A stretch of DNA of 64,000 nucleotides from Paenibacillus oralis (GCF_003863965.1 NZ_RRCN01000002.1:64569-128568); one strand, 5' to 3'; numbered from the stretch's first letter, positions 1-9,140 are shown. Notes: generated by a model from the sequence alone, not told the origin. Numbers and translations: made by a program.

Positions 1-2
1 GT

Positions 3-80
3 TTGGAAGATCATATGCATCGTACTTCTTCCGAGCGCATGCTTGATCAAGCAGCGCGTTTGTTATCTCCTTTGTTATAA
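3..80 (+). CDS. C-terminal end of an unidentified protein (5' truncated by window)
   Basis: An open frame enters from the left edge and ends at TAA 78-80, giving 25 residues that end in SERMLDQAARLLSPLL. It is too short to identify. In related genomes dpaA is preceded by a peptidase or polysaccharide deacetylase gene, so this could be such a tail, but the sequence alone does not show it. About 165 bases without a gene follow before the YunC-like gene. Confidence 0.4.
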   Translation: MEDHMHRTSSERMLDQAARLLSPLL

Positions 81-246
81 ATCTCAAAAATTACATGGAA
101 TTGAATCGAAGTCCAATTTACACATGTATATGGCGAAGGGGGAGAAGGCTTCCAACGAATACAAGTAATATCGGATTTGGGCAACAGTCTATGGTGCAAA
201 TATCACGCCCGGCATATAGTGTAGAAAAAAAGGAGCTGCATCATAG

Positions 247-561
247 ATGATCATGATGAAACCGATTGAAGTTGAAGGTCATCAGGTTATAAGTATCGAG
301 GTCGCCCTGCCCAAAACAACACTTCTGGCCATCACAACCGATCACGGATATATCATGTGCGGCGCGCTGGATATCCGTTTGTTAAATGAGAAATTAAACG
401 ATCGCCGCATTGTCGCAGGACGCGCAACCGGGGTGCGAACCATAGAGCAATTGCTGGATGCCCCACTCGATATGGTTACTACAGAGGCGGAATTACGCGG
501 AATTCGCCCTGGAATGAAAGGAGCAGATGCGCTTTTAAAGATGGTAAGCGGGGGCAGGTAA
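247..561 (+). CDS. YunC-like DUF1805 family protein
   Basis: A 104-residue protein closely resembling the Bacillus YunC/DUF1805 family. The landmarks are DHGYIMCGALD, an LLNEKL segment, IVAGRATGVRTIEQLLDAPL and a C-terminal GMKGADALLKM. Length is normal for the family. The function of DUF1805 is not established; it is a small soluble protein. The start ATG follows an AAAGGAG site at about 230-236. The gene lies 37 bp upstream of dpaA in the same direction and could be co-transcribed with it. Confidence 0.8.
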   Translation: MIMMKPIEVEGHQVISIEVALPKTTLLAITTDHGYIMCGALDIRLLNEKLNDRRIVAGRATGVRTIEQLLDAPLDMVTTEAELRGIRPGMKGADALLKMVSGGR

Positions 562-598
562 TTGTTGAGTCCATTCTTAAGGAAAGTAGGGGGATTTT

Positions 599-1375
599 TT
601 GTTAACGGGTCTGCATATTGTCTTCCTTGGAGGCGATGCCCGGCATCTTGAAATCATTCGGTCATTCACTGACCTGGATGCAAATGTTGCGGTAATCGGT
701 TTTGAAGATTTGCACGAACAACTTCATGAAGTCCATTATTCCAAGCTTACGAAGGAGGTTCTTCGCAAAGCGGACATATTGATATTACCGGTTGTCGGTA
801 CAGACGACCATGGCAGAGTAGAATCTTCATTTTCAGCTGAAACGCTATTGCTGAACAAGGAATATATGTCTTCCTTGCCGAAACACGCAAAAGTCTATAC
901 TGGCATAGCCAAGTCCTACTTGAAGAACCTTTGCGCGGAACTGGGGATCGATCTGATTGAATTATTCAGCAGGGACGATGTTGCCATCTTCAATTCCATT
1001 CCCACTGCGGAAGGCGCCTTAATGATGGCCATTCAACATACGGACATTACCATACATGGTTCGCGTTGTATGGTGCTGGGCTTGGGGAGAATCGGTCTTA
1101 CGTTAGCCGGTATGCTTCACCGCCTGGGGGCACGCGTCAAAGCGGGTGTGCAGAAACCGGAGGAGTTTGCACGTGCCTGGGAGATGGGGATTGAGCCGTT
1201 TAATACGAAAGATTTGTACGATGAAGGCGTAAATGTGGATATTATTTTTAACACAGTTCCGGCGCATATTCTTAGTTCTCGTGTTTTAACCCGTATTCCG
1301 CATCACGCTATCATTATTGATTTGGCTTCCAAACCTGGTGGGACTGATTTAGCAAAACGGCTTTTTGCACCTTAG
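599..1375 (+). CDS. dpaA: dipicolinate synthase subunit A, C-terminally damaged
   Basis: Subunit A (SpoVFA) works with DpaB in the mother cell to make dipicolinic acid, the spore-core calcium chelator. The start is TTG 599 behind an AGGGGG site, and the N-terminus (LTGL..VFLGGDARHLEIIR) matches the family. A dinucleotide-binding motif is visible (VLGLGRIGLTLAG, about residues 158-170), as is the conserved IIDLASKPGGTD near residue 245. Family members run about 295 residues and end with a LAPGLPG..APKTAG tail. Here the frame stops at 258 aa right after LASKPGGTD..LFAP, and no dpaB follows. This suggests a frameshift or deletion with loss of the last 40 residues. The enzyme is probably inactive, unless the break is a sequencing error. 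Confidence 0.82.
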   Translation: MLTGLHIVFLGGDARHLEIIRSFTDLDANVAVIGFEDLHEQLHEVHYSKLTKEVLRKADILILPVVGTDDHGRVESSFSAETLLLNKEYMSSLPKHAKVYTGIAKSYLKNLCAELGIDLIELFSRDDVAIFNSIPTAEGALMMAIQHTDITIHGSRCMVLGLGRIGLTLAGMLHRLGARVKAGVQKPEEFARAWEMGIEPFNTKDLYDEGVNVDIIFNTVPAHILSSRVLTRIPHHAIIIDLASKPGGTDLAKRLFAP

Positions 1376-1587
1376 TTCCGGAACAACCGTGGTTCAAATG
1401 GCCCTAACCAGCGCGGTTCTTGCCGACCTGCATATAACGCGAGTACGTTATGTCAATTGATCCAGGACGAACGGAGTCGAAACCGAGAGCAAATGGACAT
1501 ACTTTCCTGTCCTTCCGGGATATGAGATCGTGAACACTGAATAACGAATCAATTGAAGGTGTGATTACTTGTGTATACTTGATCATA

Positions 1588-1611
1588 GAGGCTGGCAACT
1601 TTGCCGGCCTC
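1588..1611 (+). terminator. hairpin, possible terminator of the dpaA region
   Basis: GAGGC-T-GGCAA pairs with TTGCC-GGCCTC across a 2-3 nt loop, followed by a weak T-rich stretch (CGTCTTATTTTC). The rest of 1376-1740 shows no recognisable gene. It is the eroded end of dpaA plus intergenic DNA. Confidence 0.5.
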
Positions 1612-1740
1612 CGTCTTATTTTCGTAAGAATTCGGATGATGAAGTGCGTGGTGAAGCGGCTCTTTCGCAGATCACAAGTCGGTTCCGTTTCCATGGCTAG
1701 CGTTCGGGGACTCCAAGTTAAGTTGGTCTCGGAATCTTGT

Positions 1741-1769
1741 TCCAACTGTTACAAATGACCTATATAATA
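1741..1769 (+). promoter_or_regulatory. SigA-like promoter upstream of histidine kinase
   Basis: TTCCAA (1741-1746) and TATAAT (1764-1769) are separated by 17 bp. The pair lies about 80 bp upstream of the kinase start at 1851. Assigned by eye only. Confidence 0.45.
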
Positions 1770-1850
1770 GAGTACATACATAGGTTCTTAACAGAAGAAC
1801 GTTACGTATGCAACTATACGCTTATTGCACAGTCGGAGGTTACTTGCACA

Positions 1851-4025
1851 ATGGATATTTCAGATTTGCTTTCGCATCCTGTCGCCCACCACGCATTTCA
1901 TTATACACTTGTCGGAAAAGCTATGGTTCGGCTCGGCGGGGAAGTGGAAATGGTCAATCGCTCGCTATGCAACATGCTGGGCTATACAGAACAAGAACTG
2001 CTGCGAATGAGAATACATGATATCATTTATACGGAAGACGTTCCATTATATAACGGATCCATCAATGACTTGTTAGGCGGTAATTCCGATTATGTCGAAA
2101 TGGAAAATCGTTATATTTGTCTTGACGGCAGACACAAATGGGGAACGACAACCCTATCGATCATCGAAGTGGAGGAATATCCGGAAAGGATATTCTTGAT
2201 CCAGATTCAGGAGATCACGTATCGCAAAAGGCTTGTTGAATTGAACGAGGAATACGCGGATAAATTCAGAATGCTTGCTGACAATCATTCCGATCTTGTT
2301 TACGACGTCATGTTGGATGGAAGTATCAGCTATGTGAACCGCGCCTGCACGAAATTATTGGGCTATGACTTATACGAATTGGAAAGAACACTTGGAGACA
2401 TCATTTGGAAAAGTCTGGAGCACGTGACGGAAACGTATACCAATGCCCCGTTTGAAATGGAAACTTCAATTGAAGCGAAAGACGGCCAAATATTAAAATT
2501 CAGCGTATTGCATATCCCGAATTTCATTCAGAATGAACTCGTAGGGCTGCATTGCATCGCAAGGGATATTACCCTGCAATCCAGTATGGAAAAGGCCCTG
2601 AAGCACAGCGAGAAAAAGTATCGTTTGTTAGCGGACCACACGGGGGAAATGATTGCTACACTGAATATCAATGGCATTATCTACTACATATCGCCGGCGT
2701 GCAAACCATTGCTGGGTTATGATGCGACGGAATTGATAGGAAGACCTGTCTGGGAACTGTTCTATCCTCCCGATATAGAAAAATTGGACAACTCGCAAGA
2801 GTGGATGAATGAAGACGGTTATGTCAACATTTTGCGATTACGTCGAAGAGACGGCTCCTTTGTTTGGGTGGAGGTCGTAAGCAACACGCTACGGTACGAT
2901 TCGGGCAATGTTCGTGAAATAGTTAAGGTTTTTCGAGATATCACGAGCCGAAAGACGCTGGAAGACGTCCTGGCTACTCAAGAACGTGTCATGAGTGGTA
3001 TTGTCGAAATGATGGATGTCGGCGTTGTGATTTGTGATGAAAATGGGATATTGACAAGCATGAATAGAGCCGCAAGACAATTGCACGAATTCGTACAGAT
3101 ACCTCTTTCGCCCGAACACTGGAGTTCTGTATACGGATTGTATCAAACAGATGGAAAAACGCTGTTGAGCAAGGAACGCGTCCCGCTTTATCGGGCGTAT
3201 CGAGGCGAAAGTTTCCGGGATTTAGAAATGGTGGTTAAAAAGTCGAATGGCGAGCATCGCCTCATTCTCTGTCATGGGAAGCCGATCATTGTTCAAAATA
3301 AAATTGTGGGCGGCATTTGTGTCATGCATGATATTACCGAATTTGATGCAGCCAAGCAATCTGCTCATCAGGCAGACAAATTATCCATAGCGGGTCAAAT
3401 GGCCGCGGGAATTGCGCATGAAATTCGAAACCCGCTTACCGCGCTGAAAGGATTTCTGCAATTGTTAAGCGCCGGCAAAGAAAAAGGAAGTAAGTATTAC
3501 GATATTATGAAGGAAGAATTAACTCGTATCGAACTTATTCTAAATGAACTACTGGCTTTAGCCAAACCGCAAGAGATGAACATGACACAGCATGATCTTT
3601 CTGAACTGATTCAGGATATCGTCGTGCTACTTCAGACGCAGGCCACATTACATAATGTAGAAATTCACTCTCATCCAACCAAGGAACCCGTGCAGATCCG
3701 GTGCGATGGAAATAAAATCAAACAGTTATTTATTAATTTGATTAAGAATGCCATTGAAGCGATGCCTGAAGGGGGAACCGTCTGGATCGAACAAGTGCAA
3801 TGCGATGAATGGGTTAAAGTAAGCATAAGGGATAATGGTGTTGGAATTCCGCAAGAATTGTTGCAAAAGATCGGACAACCTTTTTTTACACAGAAAGAGA
3901 CAGGGACAGGTCTCGGGCTATCCATTTGTTATCAGATTGCAGAGTATCACAATGCGAATATTGAGGTTGCAAGCGAGGTTGGCGAAGGTACAACTTTTAC
4001 CGTATCCTTTCCCATCGCTCTGTAA
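1851..4025 (+). CDS. PAS-domain sensor histidine kinase
   Basis: A 724-residue cytoplasmic kinase with no membrane segments. Several PAS domains (NMLGYTEQEL, KLLGYDLYEL and PLLGYDATELIG mark three, and a fourth precedes the kinase core) are followed by HisKA and HATPase domains. The phosphoacceptor histidine lies in GIAHEIRNPL. The N box is FINLIKNAIEAMPEGG, G1 is RDNGVGIP, and the F/G2 region is PFFTQKETGTGLGLSI. Multi-PAS soluble kinases of this layout (KinA/KinE type) commonly feed the Spo0A phosphorelay in spore formers; that role is inferred. The start ATG at 1851 has a CGGAGG site 11 nt upstream. The longer open frame from 1737 would start inside the promoter region. Confidence 0.85.
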   Translation: MDISDLLSHPVAHHAFHYTLVGKAMVRLGGEVEMVNRSLCNMLGYTEQELLRMRIHDIIYTEDVPLYNGSINDLLGGNSDYVEMENRYICLDGRHKWGTTTLSIIEVEEYPERIFLIQIQEITYRKRLVELNEEYADKFRMLADNHSDLVYDVMLDGSISYVNRACTKLLGYDLYELERTLGDIIWKSLEHVTETYTNAPFEMETSIEAKDGQILKFSVLHIPNFIQNELVGLHCIARDITLQSSMEKALKHSEKKYRLLADHTGEMIATLNINGIIYYISPACKPLLGYDATELIGRPVWELFYPPDIEKLDNSQEWMNEDGYVNILRLRRRDGSFVWVEVVSNTLRYDSGNVREIVKVFRDITSRKTLEDVLATQERVMSGIVEMMDVGVVICDENGILTSMNRAARQLHEFVQIPLSPEHWSSVYGLYQTDGKTLLSKERVPLYRAYRGESFRDLEMVVKKSNGEHRLILCHGKPIIVQNKIVGGICVMHDITEFDAAKQSAHQADKLSIAGQMAAGIAHEIRNPLTALKGFLQLLSAGKEKGSKYYDIMKEELTRIELILNELLALAKPQEMNMTQHDLSELIQDIVVLLQTQATLHNVEIHSHPTKEPVQIRCDGNKIKQLFINLIKNAIEAMPEGGTVWIEQVQCDEWVKVSIRDNGVGIPQELLQKIGQPFFTQKETGTGLGLSICYQIAEYHNANIEVASEVGEGTTFTVSFPIAL

Positions 4026-4695
4026 CGGCTTATAGGTATAATCTTAGAAATCGGGTTCCACTTCGTGACGAGAAATTAGCTGGCTTGTTTACTGCAGTTT
4101 GCACATGATAAGTGGCCGGGAAGGGAGTTAATGGAGGAAGCAAATGGAGGACGTTAATAGAGATGAAGCAAATCGTAGAGTTCCTTATGAATTCCGATCA
4201 AATGGATATTGGACTGGCTGTCGTTGATTCAGAAGCCAGAATTTTATGGTTAAATACAACCATGAACACATGGTACTCAGTAACCCCCGAAGAAGAATTC
4301 CCTGCACACTCGGCAATACAAGCGATCGTGGGGCAAGTATTGCAGGATAAAAAGAATTACCCGGGAGTACTCGTACAAGAGAAGTTAGATGGCAAAGTGC
4401 GATCCATGATCGCCTATGTATACCCTCAGTTAAAAGGGGAATGTTTTGTTCTAATGGCCGATATCCAAGATTTTCAACAGTACGTGCAAATTCAATGTGA
4501 GAAAGAAAGAAGGGAAACGATTGGGCATATGGCGGCGGGCACAGCCAATATCATTTTAAATCCTTTAGCGGTAATCAAAGGGACGCTTCAACTTCTGGAA
4601 AAAAGTTCGAAGGATTGGATCGGCTACACTTAGTTGGACAATAAAAATAAGGGCTTGTAGAATAGACCTATCATACGAAGGAGCGGATTTCTACA

Positions 4696-4980
4696 ATGCC
4701 AAAACAACAACGACGTACCTTTACCGCAGATTTTAAAAGACAAATGGTGCAGCTCTATGAGAATGGGAAATCTAGGGCTGCGATTGTGGAGGAGTACGAC
4801 CTCACAGCTTCTGCTTTAGACCGCTGGATCAACCAAGCTCAGACTACGGGTTCTTTTAAGGAAAAGGATAATCGTTCGTCAGAAGAAACCGAACTAATGG
4901 CGTTACGAAAAGAGAACCAACGCTTGAAGATGGAGGTAGATATTTTAAAGCAAGCGGCGCTGATCATGGGACGAAAGTAG
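4696..4980 (+). CDS. IS3-family transposase OrfA (helix-turn-helix)
   Basis: 94 residues: an HTH DNA-binding segment (FTADFKRQMVQLYENGKS, YDLTASALDRWI) followed by a leucine-zipper-like coiled coil (ELMALRKENQRLKMEVDILKQ). OrfA binds the terminal repeats. Its 3' end overlaps the open frame of orfB in the -1 phase. T-TTA-AAG at 4944-4950 is a good candidate slip site for making the OrfAB fusion transposase, since the -1 frame is open from there through orfB. Confidence 0.9.
   Translation: MPKQQRRTFTADFKRQMVQLYENGKSRAAIVEEYDLTASALDRWINQAQTTGSFKEKDNRSSEETELMALRKENQRLKMEVDILKQAALIMGRK
4944..4950 (+). other. candidate -1 programmed frameshift heptamer in IS3 element
   Basis: In the orfA frame the codons TTA AAG (4945-4950) preceded by T form the slippery heptamer T TTA AAG. 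After a -1 slip the ribosome reads GCA AGC GGC and stays open into orfB. IS3-family elements are known to make OrfAB this way; the exact site here is inferred. Confidence 0.5.
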
Positions 4981-5021
4981 CTATCATTCGGAATAACCTC
5001 GATAAATACTCGGTATCAGCA

Positions 5022-5816
5022 TTGTGTAACGTCCTGCAAATCGCTAGAAGTACGTACTATTATGAAGCCAAAGAACGACAGAATGAAGATGTACTCGTAC
5101 AGGCGATTGTGGATATCTTCCATAAGAATCGAAAAGCCTACGGTACACGAAAGATCAAAACCAAACTCCAGGAACAAGGACTCACCGTGTCCAGACGGCG
5201 TATTGGCCGAATCATGCGCGAGCAGGGCTTAGTCTCCACCTATACCATAACCCAGTTCAAGCCCCACAAGACCGCCCCTAATGAGGCAGTAACGACGAAC
5301 GTGTTAGATCGTGAGTTTGATCAGGCTGAAGCTAAGCGCTTCGTGGTCAGCGATCTAACGTATGTTAAGGTTGGGCACCGCTGGCACTACATTTGTGTCC
5401 TCATTGACCTTTTCAATCGAGAGATCATTGGCCATAGTGCAGGTCCACATAAGGACGCTGCTCTAGTTTCGCGCGCCTTTGCTACGGTAGAAGGCGACCT
5501 GAGTCATATCCAGTGGTTTCATACGGACCGTGGAAGTGAGTTTAAAAACCAGAAAATGGACGAGCTTCTGAAAACCTTTGAGATCGGTCGATCGTTAAGC
5601 GCCAAGGGTTGCCCTTATGATAACGCTGTGGCAGAAGCTACCTACAAGGTTATGAAAACGGAGTTCATCTATCAGATGGAGTTCCAGAACCTTGATCACC
5701 TGCATTTGGAACTATACGACTATGTCAACTGGTTTAACAAGCATCGAATTCATGGATCATTAGGGTACATGACGCCAGTTCAGTATCGCCAAGCAGCCCT
5801 TAAAAAAGCTGTCTGA
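5022..5816 (+). CDS. IS3-family transposase OrfB (rve/DDE integrase core)
   Basis: 264 residues as a stand-alone reading from TTG 5022; the natural product is probably the OrfAB fusion, because the frame is open upstream to about 4950. An HTH_21-like segment (KAYGTRKIKTKLQEQGLTVS) precedes the DDE core. The visible acidic residues are D in VSDLTYVKV, D in WFHTDRGSEFKN, and E in DNAVAEATYKVMKTEF. Family length is normal. Confidence 0.9.
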   Translation: MCNVLQIARSTYYYEAKERQNEDVLVQAIVDIFHKNRKAYGTRKIKTKLQEQGLTVSRRRIGRIMREQGLVSTYTITQFKPHKTAPNEAVTTNVLDREFDQAEAKRFVVSDLTYVKVGHRWHYICVLIDLFNREIIGHSAGPHKDAALVSRAFATVEGDLSHIQWFHTDRGSEFKNQKMDELLKTFEIGRSLSAKGCPYDNAVAEATYKVMKTEFIYQMEFQNLDHLHLELYDYVNWFNKHRIHGSLGYMTPVQYRQAALKKAV

Positions 5817-6625
5817 TTTAATGTTGACAATCCAGGATCATGTTTCCGTTTTGCAATTTGCGGCATCTCCGCCTCATCAGAAAATGACAGGATACTTTAA
5901 GCTGCTCGATGAGCAAATTCAGACGATCGACAAAGCGTTGCAGCGGTTTTTGCTCTTTGGGAAACCTTTTGAATGGAAATTTGCTCCTGTTTCTGTCCTT
6001 TCGTTTATGCAAGAATGGGTCCCCGATATACAGGTTCAAGCGTTGGAGAAAACAGTACGTTTCGCTCTGGAATATCCGGAGCGAAACGGTTTTGTGTTTG
6101 GACACCCCAAGTTGCTGCGAGCGGCGCTGCAAGAAATCATTGACAACGCATTAGATGCAAGTCCCCCAGGTTCTGTCTTAACGCTCCGAATAAACATTAC
6201 GGATAATCATATCCACATCATTGTTCGCGATCAAGGAGCAGGAATTCCAAAAGATCTGCAGTCCCGAATCATCCTACCGTTTATTACAAGTAAACCGGAC
6301 GCTATCGGATTTGGGCTTAGTTTCAGTCATGCTATGATCGCAAAAATGGGGGGCTCTTTGAATTTCGAAAGCTCGGAGGTCGGCACAAATGTTATCGTTC
6401 AATTACCGACATTTACGGGAACAACTTAAAATTGTCGGTAACATTGCTGTAAATGCCAATGGCTACACAACAAACCCTCAAAAAATTTTTTCGGGGGCTA
6501 TTGCCGGGAGTTTCTGACCAAAGGCATATTCCAATTCAACTATGCAGGGTAGCAAAGAATAATATTTTCCGAAGAGTACAAAATAAAGCTGAAAAAAAAG
6601 ATAATGTGACAATGGAGGAACTTAC

Positions 6626-7063
6626 ATGCCGCTCATTCCTTGGGATTCGTTTCGCAATACCGATCTATGGAGAAGGGATTTGGAAAAAATTTTTAACGAA
6701 GGTTTTCCTGAAATAGGCGCGCGTCTGGGATTTGCTACCCCTCGTATTGATGTATTTGAGACTGAACATGAAGTGATTGCTTCTTGTGAAATCCCTGGTT
6801 TGGATAAAAAAGAAGACCTTCATATCGATGTGGATGAAAACATGCTTACAATTAGTGGGACCATAAAGCAAGCGAATGAAGTGAAGCAGGAACAAATACA
6901 TCGCAAAGAACGGTTTGTCGGACGGTTCCAACGGTCGGTGTCTTTGCCATCACGCGTTCAAACGGAAGGAACGACAGCCACGTACCGCAACGGTGTCCTT
7001 GAAGTTCGCATGCCGAAATTAAAAGCCGATACCCAACGGCAAATTGATGTGCAGTTTCATTAA
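6626..7063 (+). CDS. Hsp20/alpha-crystallin family small heat-shock protein
   Basis: 145 residues. The alpha-crystallin domain spans roughly residues 38-130: PRIDVFETEHEVIASCEIPG, LHIDVDENMLTISG, and GRFQRSVSLP followed by the A-x-x-x-NGVLEV motif (ATYRNGVLEVRMPK). It acts as an ATP-independent holdase. The start ATG follows AATGGAGGA with ideal spacing. About 195 bp upstream (6430-6625) holds no other gene; no CIRCE-like operator was seen. Confidence 0.9.
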   Translation: MPLIPWDSFRNTDLWRRDLEKIFNEGFPEIGARLGFATPRIDVFETEHEVIASCEIPGLDKKEDLHIDVDENMLTISGTIKQANEVKQEQIHRKERFVGRFQRSVSLPSRVQTEGTTATYRNGVLEVRMPKLKADTQRQIDVQFH

Positions 7064-7168
7064 AATGAATTGTGAGATCACAATATAGGCGTTACATGAA
7101 AAATGGGCGCTTGCACATAATAAGCTTTGGGGGATGAAGTCCTACCATATTGAAGGAGGTCAAAAATC

Positions 7169-7516
7169 GTGTATCAACAAAACCTTTCACAGCAAGCAAG
7201 CCAATGCGCGCAGATTATTCAACAGTTGATCCAGCAAACCCAGCAATCGAGCAACATGTATCAACAAATGTTGCAACAGGAGCAGCAAAACGCCGCCCAA
7301 CTGGATCAGCTGGCCCAGAAAGAACGTCAAGCGGTTCAAACCATTCAATCTGTTCTGCAAGGACATCAAACTGCCATACAGCAGATGCAGCAGGCGATGC
7401 AAATTTGTTCTCAGCTTCAACAAACAGCGCAACAACAACCCGGCTTGCAGAGTGCGGGCTGGCCAACGGCTCAGAGCTGGCAGAATCAGAATTTGCAGCC
7501 ACGGCAATATCAATAA
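7169..7516 (+). CDS. glutamine-rich helical protein of unknown function
   Basis: 115 residues beginning at GTG 7169, with GAAGGAGG eight bases upstream. About a third of the residues are Gln, in heptad-like helices (QQLIQQTQQSSNMYQQML and similar), and there is a low-complexity tail rich in Q, W and N. No signal peptide or membrane segment is seen. Similar Gln-rich proteins in spore formers are often small coat or spore-associated proteins, but nothing here proves that. A strong terminator follows immediately. Confidence 0.65.
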   Translation: MYQQNLSQQASQCAQIIQQLIQQTQQSSNMYQQMLQQEQQNAAQLDQLAQKERQAVQTIQSVLQGHQTAIQQMQQAMQICSQLQQTAQQQPGLQSAGWPTAQSWQNQNLQPRQYQ

Positions 7517-7522
7517 AACAGC

Positions 7523-7572
7523 AAGTGAAAACGATCGTATTCTTTAAAAAGAAGGCGGTCGTTTTTTCACTT
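7523..7572 (+). terminator. strong intrinsic terminator
   Basis: AAGTGAAAACGATCG (7523-7537) pairs with CGGTCGTTTTTTCACTT (7556-7572). The stem is symmetrical, with A and T tracts on both sides, so it may act in both directions. It ends the transcript of the Gln-rich protein. Confidence 0.8.
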
Positions 7573-7722
7573 GACGATGCGTATACCCCAAAACCATCCA
7601 AGCCAAGGCGCGCTGGTTTGCCCGGGATGCTGAAGGCGCTGGGCGAAGCAGAGGTGCAAGTCACGTTCGGCATGCTGCCTCTTGCGCGGCATTTGCGACT
7701 ATTTGCAAAGAAAACAGGGTAA
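7556..7722 (+). pseudogene. possible polysaccharide-deacetylase-like fragment
   Basis: The frame reads FSLDDAYTPKPSK, a short helix, then VQVTFGMLPLARHLR. This recalls the TFDDG...TP and VKATFF blocks at the start of NodB-type deacetylases. It has no start signal (it overlaps the terminator) and stops after about 55 residues. Read as a decayed N-terminal fragment; the resemblance is weak. Confidence 0.3.
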
Positions 7723-8880
7723 GCTTTTAGCGGCGGACATTTGTCCATCGCTTTTCTGGTTGCAAAAAGGAATTTCACTCCCGTGAAACTTGAATTGTTG
7801 AACCATGCCGAATTGCCCAGCAAGAGGCGAGGATCTGACCATTAAAAATGTGTATGTACCACGAACCCCGATTTTGTGGAACACGTGAACCGATACGTGA
7901 GGGATGTTGAGCAAGGAAGACCCGTTTAGCGGATTTTTCGAAGAATTTAGCGATATGGTTCAGCGAATTTTTCCAAATGTCCAGAGTAAATTGAATGAGG
8001 ATCCTGCCTTCATAGGCGGGGGATTTTTTTCGCCTATCTGATTAGGGATTTTGGTGCTAGGAAAAAGCAGATTGTACACTTCGTCCTTCATCTCGCGGCT
8101 AATTCGTATTTTTTGCGACGTGTTCAAAGCCTTCTTTGGCCAGGGCGTGGTATGATTGATAACCGGCTTGCCCGCCGGGACGGCGCGCAGTCCACTTTTC
8201 TCTGTCGGCCGCTCATACCGACGACGAACTAACCAATGCCGCCACCCGCATATGCGAAGGATACCATTAGAGTCGCTGTATCACTTCTCGTACAGGCTAC
8301 CAAGGCGCTGGCGCCGACAGCATTTATCGCATTAAAGTATCGCTGAAGGAGAGGATGAAAAACAGGAAACCGTCTACGGAAAGTTAGCGTATAGTATGAA
8401 AAATAACAGGACAACGAGGGCTTAGTACAAAAATTACATATACATCTTTCGTCTGGGAACGTTTAAATTTCTGCCTGTTTAGTTCTGGAGAGACAAATAG
8501 ACTACCATAACTAACAATCGTGGTAGCCTATTTGCTCTAAATGCAAGGAGGGGACTGTACCCCACCATTAGTATATACACCGAGGAGGTTGTATAAGTAC
8601 GTACAATTATCGAGGCGGAACGTGGCCCGATTAAACATTTGATTTTTAGATGTATTTGTGGTAATTTAAGAAAAGTGAATTCACGATTTACACAGCGACG
8701 TGTGTGTAATCAATAAAAACTCAATTAGAACAAGGGGTATTGGGGAATTACACAGTGTACGTTCTTCAATATTGCCATTTTGAAACACGAGAGCGTGAAA
8801 ACTGTAAAATGTCCTCTAACTCCATTTGTGCTGCGGTTATGGTTTAGATACTGTGTAATCTGGAACATCATTAGAATGAA
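7723..8880. other. gene-poor, degenerate stretch between chromosome-like and acquired DNA
   Basis: No convincing gene in 1.1 kb. Short open frames exist (for example 7907-8041, MLSKEDPFSGFFEEFSD...), but they lack spaced ribosome binding sites and run through hairpin-like DNA (CCTGCCTTCATAGGCGGGGG near 8008-8027). Several stretches look like eroded coding sequence. To the left the genes are chromosomal; to the right the phage/plasmid-like set begins, so this is the likely junction zone. Confidence 0.4.
8686..8859. repeat. TTACACAG repeats upstream of the acquired element
   Basis: Related sites occur at 8686-8695 (ATTTACACAG), 8701-8710 (TGTGTGTAAT), 8747-8756 (ATTACACAGT) and 8850-8859 (ACTGTGTAAT). 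The last two are exact inverted copies. They could be operators for the downstream gene or recombinase arm sites at an element end. Neither is proven. Confidence 0.45.
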
Positions 8881-8918
8881 TGAAAAAGCATTGCGGAGCA
8901 ATTAGACCAGGAGGCAAT

Positions 8919-9140
8919 ATGACCAGTCAAAAGTACCATCTTGATGCACTGAATATACGACTTTCACATGAACGGTCCTATTTAGCTCAAGCTAAAACTG
9001 AGAAGGAAAAAGAGATTCGCAAAGTGTGGATTAAACAAATTGAAAAAGAGATTGCAAGAGAGAAAAAAATACTCGGCATGGAAGAAGTTGAGGTAGATGC
9101 AATCAGTGATGATGATTTGTTGAACAGTTTGCTTTCTTAA
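8919..9140 (+). CDS. small charged coiled-coil protein, unknown
   Basis: 73 residues from ATG 8919 behind a CAGGAGG site. Almost entirely one charged helix (LAQAKTEKEKEIRKVWIKQI, EKEIAREKKIL) with an acidic tail DDDLLNSLLS. No family recognised. First gene of the acquired block and upstream of the transglycosylase-like gene, separated from it by an attenuator-like hairpin. Confidence 0.6.
   Translation: MTSQKYHLDALNIRLSHERSYLAQAKTEKEKEIRKVWIKQIEKEIAREKKILGMEEVEVDAISDDDLLNSLLS

Larger units (their letters stand above)
4616..5834 (+). mobile_element. IS3-family (IS150-like) insertion sequence
   Basis: A 1219-bp element with imperfect terminal inverted repeats: the left end starts TGGATCGGCTACACTTA, and the complement of the right end starts TGGATTGTCAACATTAA. 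Flanking GGAT copies (4612-4615 and 5835-5838) fit a 4-bp target duplication. It carries the usual orfA (helix-turn-helix) and orfB (DDE) pair and sits inside a kinase gene. Both ORFs look intact, so the element may be active. Confidence 0.85.
4163..6429 (+). pseudogene. sensor histidine kinase interrupted by an IS3-family element
   Basis: The 5' part (4163-4615) encodes a PAS-like N-terminus and a HisKA-like segment ending in GTLQLLEKSSKD. The 3' part (5835-6429) continues with VLQFAASPP and the helical HisKA arm, then the ATPase domain: N box LQEIIDNALDASPPGS, G1 VRDQGAGIP, G2 FGLSFSHAMI. Removing the element (4616-5834) plus one GGAT duplication rejoins the two parts in frame as KD-HVSV. 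The phosphoacceptor position reads MAAGTANIILNPLAVIKG: the H-box His is replaced by N (usually HEIRNPL). The protein may therefore have been a degenerate or non-phosphorylated kinase even before the insertion. A kinase gene lies just upstream (1851-4025). Confidence 0.8.

Noticed and set aside
1404-1745. Minus-strand 113-residue ORF after dpaA
   Set aside because: No ribosome binding site, crosses the hairpin at 1588-1611, and no recognisable protein character.
7150-7722. A 190-residue ORF overlapping the Gln-rich protein
   Set aside because: It is a shadow frame of 7169-7516 joined across a terminator to a weak deacetylase-like fragment.
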